Source of the DNA: Promethearchaeia archaeon
GTDB lineage: Archaea; Asgardarchaeota; Lokiarchaeia; Sigyniarchaeales; SOKP01
Assembly (NCBI GenBank): GCA_029856045.1
Contig: JAHQWG010000009.1
Span: 1-54,017 of the forward strand
Reading direction: 5' to 3'
Length of the DNA stretch: 54,017 bases
Under the pieces are notes generated by a model. That model searched no databases, was not told where the DNA came from, and worked only from the letters and a program-made list of their open reading frames with translations. Positions within the stretch are counted from its first letter, which is position 1. Each line of letters begins with the position of its first letter. This document shows, piece by piece, positions 40,965 through 48,890 of this stretch. The position numbers were made by a program, and so were the translations under genes.

Positions 40965-43661
40965 ATGGTGACCTCTAATAATAAAAAACAAATATATACT
41001 TTTAAAGAAGGTTCTAAAGAATTAAAGCTTCTTTTAGGAGGGAAAGGAGCAAACCTCGCTGAAATGACTAACTTAGGATTAAATATACCTCCAGGCTTCA
41101 CTATCTCAACTGAAGCGTGTTTAGAATATTTTGAGAATCCAAAAATTATTGATGCTCTACGAGATGATATTTTAAAAAATATCAAGTTGTTAGAAGAACA
41201 AACAGGAAAGAGTTTTGGAAGTAATAAAAATCCTTTATTACTTAGTATAAGGAGCGGTGCACCTATGTCGATGCCGGGAATGATGGATACTGTATTAAAT
41301 CTTGGATTAAATGATATTTCCGTGGCAGGTCTTGCAGCTACTACAGATAATCAGAGATTTGCATATGATTCATACAGGAGATTTATACAAATGTTTGGAG
41401 ATGTTGTTATGGGAATTCATGCTGATAAATTCGAGAGAATTTTAGAGGGTTATAAAAGAAGAATAGGAAGACACGCACAAGATACTGATATCACTGTAGT
41501 TGATCTTCAAAAACTTATAAATGATTATAAACAACTTTATAAAACTGAAATTGAGAAAGATTTTCCTCAAAACCCTAAAGAACAGTTGTTTCTGGCAATA
41601 GAAGCAGTATTTAAATCTTGGAATAATAAACGTGCAATTACATACAGAAGAATTAATGATATACCGAATTATGGAACTGCTGTTAATGTACAAGCAATGG
41701 TTTTTGGAAATAAAGGTTTTAATTCAGCTACTGGAGTAGCATTTTCAAGAGATCCAGGAAATGGTGAAAAAATTAAATTTGGAGAGTATTTAACTAACGC
41801 ACAGGGAGAAGATGTTGTAGCAGGAATAAGAACTCCAAAAAAATTAGAAAATATGAAAGAAGAATTTCCTGAGATATATAAAAATCTGATTAAAACGATG
41901 GAGAATCTTGAAAAGCATTATAGAGATATGCAAGATATCGAATTTACTATCGAAGATAAAATTTTATTCATTCTACAAACAAGAAATGGAAAAAGAACAC
42001 CACTTGCAGCTGTAAAAATCGCAGTTGATTTATTCAAAGAAGGATTGATTTCAAAAGAAGAAGCAATAGAAAGAATTGATCCAAAAGGTTTATCAAATTT
42101 ACTCTTTAAAAGTATTGATGAAAATTCTTATTTTCAGGTCTTAGCACATGGCATTGCTGCATCACCTGGAGCTGTATTCGGATTGGCAATTTTTGATGCA
42201 GATACTGCAGAAAAATTAGTACATGAAAGTAATAAAGATGTTATTTTGGTAAGACCTCAAACTAAACCTGAGGATATTCATGGTCTTTATGCGTCAAAAG
42301 GTGTTTTAACTCAATTTGGTGGTAAAACATCTCATGCTGCTGTTGTGGCTCGTGGAATGGGAAAACCTGCCATTGTAGGTGCTTCTGAAATCCATATTGA
42401 TGTTGATAATCGAGAATTTACTGTTGGAGATGTTGTTATTAGAGAAGGTGAAGTGATTACAATTGATGGTACAAAAGGATTAGTGATAGCAGGAAAAGTT
42501 CCTTTAGTGGAACCAGAGATTAGGGGAGAATTTAAAGAATTATTAGAAATGGTAAATGAAATAAAATTTCTTGGTGTTAAAGCAAATGCAGATACTCCTA
42601 CTGACGCTCAAAAAGCTATAGAATTTGGTGCGGAGGGAATTGGTCTCTGTCGTACAGAACATATGTTTATGGCACAAGATAGATTACCTGTAGTCCAAAA
42701 GATGATTTTAGCTAGAAACCAAGAAGATAGACAAGATGCATTAAATAAATTACTTCCAATGCAAAGATCTGATTTCTATGAAATTTTTAAAGTTATGGAA
42801 GGAAAACCTGTTACGATAAGATTACTTGATCCACCATTACATGAATTTCTTCCGGATTTAAATGAAATTCTACTAGAAAATATGACGCTTAAGATTACAA
42901 ATAATTTAACACGTCAATTACTCAACCTCACTCCATTAGATGAGGAAATTACAGAAAGAAATAAAATGGTTTCCTTAATTCGTTCAATTTCTGAAGTAAA
43001 TCCAATGATGGGTTTAAGAGGTTGTCGTTTAGGAATTACTTGGCCAGAAATTAATGAGATGCAAGTTAAAGCAATATTTCAAGCGGCATGCCAATTAAAG
43101 AAAGAAGGAGTCGACGTTAGACCAGAAGTTATGATTCCTTTAGTAGGAGTTGTGGAGGAATTGCTTGAGGTTAAAACTCAGCTTCAAAAAGTTGCTGAAA
43201 AAATTTTAAAAGAAAATGAATGTGATCTTAAATATAAATTCGGAACAATGATTGAAGTACCTCGAGCTGCATTAATTGCCGGAGAAATTGCAAAACATGC
43301 TGATTTTTTTTCATTTGGCACAAATGATATGACTCAAATGACTTTTGGTTATTCTCGGGATGATGCAGAAGGTAAATTTATTCCAGTCTACTTAAGTAAA
43401 GGAATATTAAAAAAGAATCCATTTGAAGTCTTAGATAGAGAAGGTGTAGGAAAACTCTTAAAAATGGCAGTAAAAGATGGAAAAACAGCAAATCCTGATT
43501 TAGAATGCGGAATTTGTGGAGAACATGGTGGAGAACCATCATCTATAGAATTCTCTCACGAAATTGGGTTAGATTATGTTTCTTGTTCACCTTATAGAAT
43601 TCCCATTGCACGTGTCGCAGCTGCACAAGCTGAATTAAAATATCAAAGGAAAAAATCTTAG
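40965..43661 (+). CDS. ppdK: Pyruvate, phosphate dikinase
   Basis: An 898-residue enzyme interconverting pyruvate + ATP + phosphate and PEP + AMP + diphosphate. The N-terminal ATP-grasp half has GGKGANLAEMTNLGLNIPPG, SIRSGAPMSMPGMMDTVLNL, GTAVNVQAMVFGN and TGVAFSRDPGNGE. The swivelling domain has GGKTSHAAVVARGMGKPAIV, with the phosphorylated His in T-S-H-A. The C-terminal PEP-binding barrel has GIGLCRTEHMF, MMGLRGCRLGI, MIEVPRAALIA, FFSFGTNDMTQMTF and CGICGEHGG with the catalytic Cys. Length matches the bacterial/archaeal enzyme (~880). It may work as a glycolytic pyruvate kinase substitute or in gluconeogenesis, and could supply PEP to the phosphonate pathway. Confidence 0.96.
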   Translation: MVTSNNKKQIYTFKEGSKELKLLLGGKGANLAEMTNLGLNIPPGFTISTEACLEYFENPKIIDALRDDILKNIKLLEEQTGKSFGSNKNPLLLSIRSGAPMSMPGMMDTVLNLGLNDISVAGLAATTDNQRFAYDSYRRFIQMFGDVVMGIHADKFERILEGYKRRIGRHAQDTDITVVDLQKLINDYKQLYKTEIEKDFPQNPKEQLFLAIEAVFKSWNNKRAITYRRINDIPNYGTAVNVQAMVFGNKGFNSATGVAFSRDPGNGEKIKFGEYLTNAQGEDVVAGIRTPKKLENMKEEFPEIYKNLIKTMENLEKHYRDMQDIEFTIEDKILFILQTRNGKRTPLAAVKIAVDLFKEGLISKEEAIERIDPKGLSNLLFKSIDENSYFQVLAHGIAASPGAVFGLAIFDADTAEKLVHESNKDVILVRPQTKPEDIHGLYASKGVLTQFGGKTSHAAVVARGMGKPAIVGASEIHIDVDNREFTVGDVVIREGEVITIDGTKGLVIAGKVPLVEPEIRGEFKELLEMVNEIKFLGVKANADTPTDAQKAIEFGAEGIGLCRTEHMFMAQDRLPVVQKMILARNQEDRQDALNKLLPMQRSDFYEIFKVMEGKPVTIRLLDPPLHEFLPDLNEILLENMTLKITNNLTRQLLNLTPLDEEITERNKMVSLIRSISEVNPMMGLRGCRLGITWPEINEMQVKAIFQAACQLKKEGVDVRPEVMIPLVGVVEELLEVKTQLQKVAEKILKENECDLKYKFGTMIEVPRAALIAGEIAKHADFFSFGTNDMTQMTFGYSRDDAEGKFIPVYLSKGILKKNPFEVLDREGVGKLLKMAVKDGKTANPDLECGICGEHGGEPSSIEFSHEIGLDYVSCSPYRIPIARVAAAQAELKYQRKKS

Positions 43662-43718
43662 AAATTTTTCCTTCTTCCTTTTAAATATCTAATTTCTATT
43701 AATGCTGGTGAGACTTTT

Positions 43719-44339
43719 TTGATTGATATCCTAGTAATTGGAGATACACACATTCCTAAAAGAGCCGTGAGCTTACATCCATTATTGATTAAAGAACTAA
43801 ATAATCTATCTACAGAAAAACTATTTGATTTTGTAGTATTTACGGGAGATGTAGTTAAATCACCAGAAACTATAAGATATTTTAAAAATCTAGCCGAAGA
43901 AAAATTCTTGATAGTTCAGGGCAATATGGACTATTATTATGGAAATATTGAAGCTCCTTTATATGATTCTTTCTCTATTAGATTAAAAAACGACTCTTAT
44001 TTAAATATAGGAATAACACATGGGGCAGAAATTCATCCACGTGGAGATAAAGATGAATTATTAAAAATTGCTAAAGAAAATGACGTTAACCTTCTAATTT
44101 TTGCACATACACATTTTGCAGAAATTTTTCTTTCTTCAGATGGTATTCTATTACTTAATCCTGGGAGCTTTACGGGTGCTTGGAGTTTCGTAGCATCTAG
44201 AACTCCATCCTTTGTAATTATTAAAGTATATATTGAAGAAAATGAAATTAAGGTTATTTTGTATGAACTAAAAAATGATCGAATAATTACAACGATTGAG
44301 AGTTTTTATTTTAAACATCAACAATTTTTAAAATCTTAA
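43719..44339 (+). CDS. Metallophosphoesterase, YfcE/MJ0936/Vps29 type
   Basis: A 206-residue calcineurin-like phosphodiesterase. The metal-binding motifs appear in order: VIGDTHIPK (D-x-H), FTGDVV (GD), VQGNMDYYYG (G-N-x-D; the family usually has N-C/H-D), ITHGAEIHPRGD (H-G) and FAHTHFAEIF (G/A-H-T-H), then LNPGS. This set places it with the small archaeal/bacterial phosphodiesterases YfcE and MJ0936, the group from which the retromer subunit Vps29 is derived. Metal ligands are intact, so enzyme activity is expected. The start is TTG at 43719, supported by GGTGAG six bases upstream. It begins 57 bases after ppdK. Confidence 0.85.
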   Translation: MIDILVIGDTHIPKRAVSLHPLLIKELNNLSTEKLFDFVVFTGDVVKSPETIRYFKNLAEEKFLIVQGNMDYYYGNIEAPLYDSFSIRLKNDSYLNIGITHGAEIHPRGDKDELLKIAKENDVNLLIFAHTHFAEIFLSSDGILLLNPGSFTGAWSFVASRTPSFVIIKVYIEENEIKVILYELKNDRIITTIESFYFKHQQFLKS

Positions 44340-44392
44340 ATATTTACTTTTACTAATTTTTTTACAGAATTAATACTAAAAGAAAAATAAAA

Positions 44393-44809
44393 TTAATTTT
44401 CTACTGGGATTTTATCTAAAACTAATATTTTTGAAATTTTTAATAATTTTCTAAGATTTCTGCCACCTTTCTTAACTTTTAGCTTCCGTTTGCCAAATCT
44501 ATTTTTTTTAGTCACCATATGCACAGTTGAGTAAGTCCCATTTGAAAAATACATTAAATCTTCAGGATCTGCCATTAATTCTAAATCAAAATTTTCTAAT
44601 CTACCTCTATTTAATTTATAATCTCCATCTTTTGCTGTTAAATTTAACCAAAAGTAGTATTCTTCTTCTATTTGAAGTCCCAAATTAACGTTTCCTTCAA
44701 AAGAATTAAGTACTTTAATATTTTTAGGATTTTTTCTTTTGTCTTCTATTATTGCGTTGATAACTCCACTAAATGTTATAAATAAATTTTTTTTTTCAAA
44801 TTCTTCCAT
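44393..44809 (-). CDS. Second SCP2-like domain protein
   Basis: A 138-residue protein. Its order of strands fits SCP2: FEGNVNLGLQIEEEYYFWL, AKDGDYKLNRG, FDLELMADPEDLMYFSNG (matching the 'a-D-v-x-i-x-x-s-x-e-D-x-x-x-l-x-x-G' segment) and a closing Lys-rich helix GGRNLRKLLKISKILVL. Unlike the copy at 40297 it is strongly basic at the C-terminus, which might direct it to membranes or nucleic acid. Binding of a lipid is expected from the family; the ligand is unknown. It converges on the phosphodiesterase gene. Confidence 0.65.
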   Translation of the reverse strand: MEEFEKKNLFITFSGVINAIIEDKRKNPKNIKVLNSFEGNVNLGLQIEEEYYFWLNLTAKDGDYKLNRGRLENFDLELMADPEDLMYFSNGTYSTVHMVTKKNRFGKRKLKVKKGGRNLRKLLKISKILVLDKIPVEN

Positions 44810-44946
44810 TTTTTTTTACCTTAAATTTCTGCATTTTTTAGAATTTTCTAATTACAATATAAAATCTATTAATCCATAATTATCATAAATAATTAAATAT
44901 TATTTGTTTTAAAATTAAATAAAATAAATTAAGAGGTAAATTAAAA

Positions 44947-46146
44947 ATGTGGTATTTTTTCAGTCCAAATATTGTCTACGGAGAAGATGCTCTTGATTTC
45001 TTAGAAAAGATTCCTGGAAATAAATGTTTTATTGTAACTGATGAAGTTCTTGTCAACCTAGGGTATTTAGATATATTAACTGAAAAGCTAACTAAATTTG
45101 GAAAGGAATTTAAAGTATTTAGCGAAGTAGAATCAGATCCTCATGAAGAAACCGTTTTAAAAGCGAGAGAACATTGTATATTTTACAAACCAGACATCGT
45201 AATTGGATTTGGAGGTGGCTCTCCAATGGATACGGCAAAAGCTGTCAGAGCATTATATGAATTTCAAAACATGGTTGTTGATGATCTGCATCCATTTAAT
45301 GACGAGTTATTTAAATTAGGTCAAAAAACAAAAATGGTTGCAATCCCAACAACAAGTGGAACTGGTGCAGAAACTACATGGTCTGTGATTATTAATCGTT
45401 TTGAAGATAACTATTGGAGAAAATTAGAACAAGCTCATAAGGCATTAGCTCCCGATATTGCTATTGTGGATCCAATATTTACGGTTGGAATGCCCCCAAA
45501 ATTAACTGCAGGAACTGGTTTTGACGCTGTTGCTCATTCACTTGAAGGTCTATTTTCTGTATGGCGTAATGATTTCAGTGACGCAATGAGTTATAAAGCA
45601 TTAGAACTTGCTTTTGAATATCTCCCTAAAGCATATAAAAATCCAAATGATATGGAAGCAAGAGATAAAATGCATCAAGCAGCTACGATGGCTGGCTTAG
45701 CATTTGGAAATTCTCAAGCCAATCTAGGTCATAGCATGGGTCATGCATGGGGTGCAGTATTTCATACTCATCATGGTTTAGCAGTTGGACTTTTCTTGCC
45801 TTATATCATGCAATATTGTATAAATAATCCAGATGAAAATGATAAAACAGCGGCAATCTTAGGAAAAAACGCAAAATTATTGAATTTTGCAAAATGGGAT
45901 ACCAATGATAAAGAAGCTGCAAATGTTCTTGTCAAGAAAGTTAAAGAATTACAGAAATTGGTTGATTTTCCTCAATCTTTAAAAGAGTTAGATATTCCAA
46001 AAGAAGATTTTGATAAAAACTTAGATCATCTTGTAAGTTTATGTTTTCAGTCAAGTAGTTCCGTAATGTCTCCTAGATCAGCGGATGGAGAAGCATTTCG
46101 AAATTTATATAGATATGCTTATGAAGGTAAAGATATTGATTTTTAA
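44947..46146 (+). CDS. Iron-containing alcohol dehydrogenase
   Basis: A 399-residue group III alcohol dehydrogenase. The N-terminus YFFSPNIVYGEDAL is typical. The NAD(P) site shows IGFGGGSPMDTAKAV and AIPTTSGTGAETTWSVII. Metal ligands come from GFDAVAHSLEG (Asp, His), HSMGHAWGAVFH and THHGLAVGLFLP (His residues). It should interconvert an alcohol and an aldehyde. The neighbouring aldehyde:ferredoxin oxidoreductase, 22 bases downstream, suggests a pair that oxidises alcohols to acids via aldehyde, or makes alcohol in reverse. AGAGGT precedes ATG at 44947. Cofactor preference and substrate cannot be read. Confidence 0.9.
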   Translation: MWYFFSPNIVYGEDALDFLEKIPGNKCFIVTDEVLVNLGYLDILTEKLTKFGKEFKVFSEVESDPHEETVLKAREHCIFYKPDIVIGFGGGSPMDTAKAVRALYEFQNMVVDDLHPFNDELFKLGQKTKMVAIPTTSGTGAETTWSVIINRFEDNYWRKLEQAHKALAPDIAIVDPIFTVGMPPKLTAGTGFDAVAHSLEGLFSVWRNDFSDAMSYKALELAFEYLPKAYKNPNDMEARDKMHQAATMAGLAFGNSQANLGHSMGHAWGAVFHTHHGLAVGLFLPYIMQYCINNPDENDKTAAILGKNAKLLNFAKWDTNDKEAANVLVKKVKELQKLVDFPQSLKELDIPKEDFDKNLDHLVSLCFQSSSSVMSPRSADGEAFRNLYRYAYEGKDIDF

Positions 46147-46168
46147 ATAAATATTAAGGTGTATTAAA

Positions 46169-47998
46169 ATAAAAGGATTTAGAGGTAAGTTATTAAAGGT
46201 TAATCTTACAACAAAAGAAATTACTACTGAACCATTAAATGAAGAAATCGCGAAAAATTTTTTAGGAGGTTCTGGCTATGCGTGTCGTTATTTATATGAT
46301 TTAGTTGAAAAGGATACAGACGCACTTTCACCTGAAAGCATTTTGATGATAATGACAGGTCCTCTTTTGGGGACATTTGCTCCTAATACTGGAAGATGGG
46401 TAGTTTGTGCGAAATCACCTTATACAGGAATTTGGGGTGAAGCAAATTGTGGTAGCTTTTTTGGAGCTGAGGTTAAAAAAGCGGGGTATGACGGCTTAAT
46501 AATTGCAGGCGCCTCAGATAAGCCTGTTTATCTTGAAATTATTGACGATAAGGTCGAAATTAAGGATGCAGACTTTTTATGGGGAAAGGGTACATATGAA
46601 ACAACTGAAAAACTCAAAGAAATTTTGGGAGATAAAAAAGCCTATGTTGCATGTATAGGACAAGCCGGTGAAAATCTCGTAAAATTTGCAAATATCATAT
46701 CTGAAGAAAGAGCAGCTGGAAGAACAGGAATGGGTACAATAATGGGTTCCAAGAAATTAAAAGCAATTATTGTCAAAGGAAGTAATATAAAAGTTGATGT
46801 AGCGAATCCTGATAAATTAAAAGAAGCAATAAATATTACGAAAGAAAGTGTAAAAAATGCATTTTTTTCAACTTTAATGAATGATTTAGGAACATCCAGT
46901 GGTGTAGATATGTATAATGCAACAGGTGAATTGCCCATTAAATATTGGACTCAATCAAATTGGGATGGTGCATTTAACATATCTGGATCAACCATGGCTG
47001 AAAAGATGTTAGTGGGTCAAAGATTTTGTCATTCATGTGTTATTGGGTGTGGAAGGAAAATTGCTATTAAAGAAGGGAAATATCAAACAGAGGAATGTGA
47101 AGGTCCCGAGTATGAAACGATTGCCGGATATGGATCAATGCTTTTGAATGATAATATAGAGTCAATTGCTCATTTAAATAAAAAATGCACTGATTATGGG
47201 ATTGATACTATTAGTTCAAGTAGTGTGATTGCTTGTCTATTTTATCATTATGATCTTGGTAATATTAAAGTAGAAAATCTTGACGGATTAAAACCAGAAT
47301 GGGGAAATATTGATGTTGCTGAAGAATTATTAGATAAAATAGTATATAGACAAGGAATTGGTGATCTTTTAGCTGAGGGTTCAGATGCAATTGCAAAAAA
47401 ATTTAATATCTCACAAGATGAAATCGCTACAGTTAATGGATTAGAAGTTACATATCATGATCTTCGTTCTTGTTATGGAATGGCAATAGCATATGGAATT
47501 GGACCAAGAGGTCCCTCCCACAATGCGTGCGACACCTATATGGTTTTAATGGGTCTTCCATTTCAAGAAATTGGCATTCAAAATATTGACAAATTCTTGG
47601 ATAATAAAGAAATGGCTGAAGTATGTGCTTTAAATCAAGATTATCGCGCACTCTATAGTTCAATGATAATGTGCTCTTTTGCTAACCCCCCACCATCCCA
47701 AAACGCTGCTTTAATTGAAAATACAACTGGATTAACATTTGGAATTAAAGAAGTTAAATTATATGGTGAAAGAATTCTCAATATGAAAAGAATGTTCAAT
47801 ATTAAAATGGGTTTAACATCAACGGATGATAGATTGCCTGATATATTGTTAAGACCATTTAATGATGGTGGTGCGGCAGGTAAAACGCCAAATTTTAAAC
47901 AATTGAAGAATTTATTTTATGATTATCGTGACTGGGATCCTAATACTGGAAAACCCAATGAATCTAAATTAAAATCATTAGGCTTGGATAAACTGTAA
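46169..47998 (+). CDS. aor: Aldehyde:ferredoxin oxidoreductase (tungsten enzyme)
   Basis: A ~609-residue tungstopterin enzyme oxidising aldehydes to acids and reducing ferredoxin. The N-terminal region IKGFRGKLLKVNLTTKEIT and FLGGSGYACRYLYDL is unmistakable AOR but lies upstream of the first ATG (46343). The frame from the preceding stop has no ATG, GTG or TTG; ATA at 46169 lies five bases after GGTGTA and gives the usual length, so it is proposed as the start. Other signatures are GPLLGTFAPNTGRW, GSFFGAEVKKAGYDGLII, EERAAGRTGMGTIMGSKKLK, CHSCVIGC (C-x2-C-x3-C, three cluster ligands) and a fourth Cys in MIMCSFA. It follows the alcohol dehydrogenase in one operon and ends before an 11-base T-run. 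Confidence 0.93.
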   Translation: MKGFRGKLLKVNLTTKEITTEPLNEEIAKNFLGGSGYACRYLYDLVEKDTDALSPESILMIMTGPLLGTFAPNTGRWVVCAKSPYTGIWGEANCGSFFGAEVKKAGYDGLIIAGASDKPVYLEIIDDKVEIKDADFLWGKGTYETTEKLKEILGDKKAYVACIGQAGENLVKFANIISEERAAGRTGMGTIMGSKKLKAIIVKGSNIKVDVANPDKLKEAINITKESVKNAFFSTLMNDLGTSSGVDMYNATGELPIKYWTQSNWDGAFNISGSTMAEKMLVGQRFCHSCVIGCGRKIAIKEGKYQTEECEGPEYETIAGYGSMLLNDNIESIAHLNKKCTDYGIDTISSSSVIACLFYHYDLGNIKVENLDGLKPEWGNIDVAEELLDKIVYRQGIGDLLAEGSDAIAKKFNISQDEIATVNGLEVTYHDLRSCYGMAIAYGIGPRGPSHNACDTYMVLMGLPFQEIGIQNIDKFLDNKEMAEVCALNQDYRALYSSMIMCSFANPPPSQNAALIENTTGLTFGIKEVKLYGERILNMKRMFNIKMGLTSTDDRLPDILLRPFNDGGAAGKTPNFKQLKNLFYDYRDWDPNTGKPNESKLKSLGLDKL

Positions 47999-48012
47999 TT
48001 TATAATAATTTC

Positions 48013-48023
48013 TTTTTTTTTTT
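48013..48023 (+). terminator. T-run terminator after the aldehyde oxidoreductase
   Basis: Eleven consecutive T residues begin 14 bases after the stop of the aldehyde:ferredoxin oxidoreductase gene, ahead of a 580-base region without a + strand gene. This is a strong candidate for intrinsic archaeal termination. Confidence 0.55.
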
Positions 48024-48121
48024 ATATCTCAAAAATAAAGTAATTGATTCAGAATTTATTAAGTGATTTTGAGAAGATTACAATCGAAAATACTTAAAAT
48101 GGAAGTTAAAGTTACATGAAA

Positions 48122-48280
48122 TTACTCATTTTTTTGAATTTCTCGATATTCCTTAGTTATCAAAAATCTAATAATTTCAGTGTTATTTTTTATTCCATGA
48201 TACTCTTTAATGTCTTCTAACTTTTGAAATATTTCACTTTCGATTGGAACATGTAATTCTTTATTTTTCTCAACAACCAT
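48122..48280 (-). CDS. Ribbon-helix-helix (CopG/Arc-like) DNA-binding protein
   Basis: A 52-residue protein with the pattern of ribbon-helix-helix repressors: a short strand ELHVPIESEIF (the beta ribbon, residues 8-18), helix 1 QKLEDIKEYHGI and helix 2 KNNTEIIRFLITKEYREI, where 'N-x-T-E-I-I-R-x-[LF]-[LI]' is typical. Such proteins dimerise and insert the ribbon into the DNA major groove, often repressing their own and adjacent genes. The gene is divergent from the complex I-like operon, and 36 bases before its start codon two direct repeats begin that overlap the operon's likely promoter. The start is ATG at 48280. Regulation of the operon by this protein is an inference from position. Confidence 0.7.
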   Translation of the reverse strand: MVVEKNKELHVPIESEIFQKLEDIKEYHGIKNNTEIIRFLITKEYREIQKNE

Positions 48281-48315
48281 TAGGTATATTTTAATAATAT
48301 TATTTAATAATTTTT

Positions 48316-48368
48316 TTGATTATCCATATAAAATCCACAAATTGGAAATTAAATTGATAACTTTATAT
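48316..48368 (+). repeat. Direct repeat unit 1, operator-like
   Basis: The first of two 53-base direct repeats with a 63-base period; 45 of 53 positions agree by hand alignment. It contains TTGATTATCCATAT, an imperfect ATCC...TTGGA inverted element, and ends with AACTTTATAT. Located between the divergent ribbon-helix-helix gene and the complex I-like operon, it looks like a tandem binding site. Confidence 0.6.
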
Positions 48369-48378
48369 CAAAAAGTTA

Positions 48379-48431
48379 TTGATTATCCATATCTTATCCA
48401 AAAATTGGATAATAAATGAATAACTTTATAT
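48379..48431 (+). repeat. Direct repeat unit 2, with internal inverted repeat
   Basis: The second copy of the 53-base repeat. It contains a perfect inverted repeat TTATCC-AAAAATT-GGATAA (48394-48412) and ends in AACTTTATAT, which forms the start of the TTTATATA promoter element. Binding of a regulator here would cover the promoter. Copy 1 has the inverted repeat in weaker form. Confidence 0.6.
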
Positions 48432-48432
48432 A
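48425..48432 (+). promoter_or_regulatory. TATA box of the complex I-like operon
   Basis: TTTATATA at this position matches the archaeal TATA-box consensus. Transcription would begin about 25 bases downstream (~48455), giving a leader of ~130 bases before the GTG at 48585. The element overlaps the end of repeat unit 2, so a protein bound to the repeat could block TBP/TFB. The leader also contains the perfect 14-base palindrome TGAATAATTATTCA at 48442-48455. Confidence 0.5.
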
Positions 48433-48584
48433 ACCTTAAATTGAATAATTATTCATAAAGCAGATAAATATCATTCAGATTAATTAAGTTTCATCACAAA
48501 AACTTTTGATGGAACAAAAAAAATGATACAACAGGGAGAATTTCCGTTTATTCATATTTTTTAATAAATAAGTGGAGAAAGAAT

Positions 48585-48890
48585 GTGATCATAATTGACG
48601 TTCTAGTATCAATATTTATTGTATATCTGGTAGTATTTATTATATATTTACTTGGAAATAAAAAAAAAAGGAATAGTGATACTTATCTATGCGGCGAAAG
48701 AACAACTGCAATTAAGGTGAAATATAAAGTCCGATGGATTTTTTATGCTAGTCTCTTTATTGCATTTGATGCAACAATAGTTCTTGTCGCTATTACCTCC
48801 CTTTCGCTTAATATTGTTACTATAATTTTTTTAGTTTTAATCACACTCTCTTTACTCTTTATCCCAAAGGAGGAAGAGAGAGATGAATAA
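48585..48890 (+). CDS. Complex I subunit A-like (NuoA/NdhC-like) membrane subunit
   Basis: A 101-residue protein with three hydrophobic helices (~residues 3-22, 48-70, 74-91). It retains the NuoA hallmarks in degenerate form: the loop after helix 1 reads TYLCGERT (canonical 'k-Y-E-C-G') and helix 2 reads IFYASLFIAFDATIVL (canonical 'ALLFILFDVE', with the Glu lost). In complex I this subunit sits next to NuoH at the quinone end and does not occur in simple group 4 hydrogenases. The start is GTG at 48585 after GGAG. It overlaps the NuoH-like gene by eight bases. Confidence 0.65.
   Translation: MIIIDVLVSIFIVYLVVFIIYLLGNKKKRNSDTYLCGERTTAIKVKYKVRWIFYASLFIAFDATIVLVAITSLSLNIVTIIFLVLITLSLLFIPKEEERDE

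Noticed and set aside
48316-48431. The direct repeats as a CRISPR array or mobile-element end
   Set aside because: There are only two copies with a 10-base spacer, no cas gene, transposase or target-site duplication; their position over a promoter suits an operator better.
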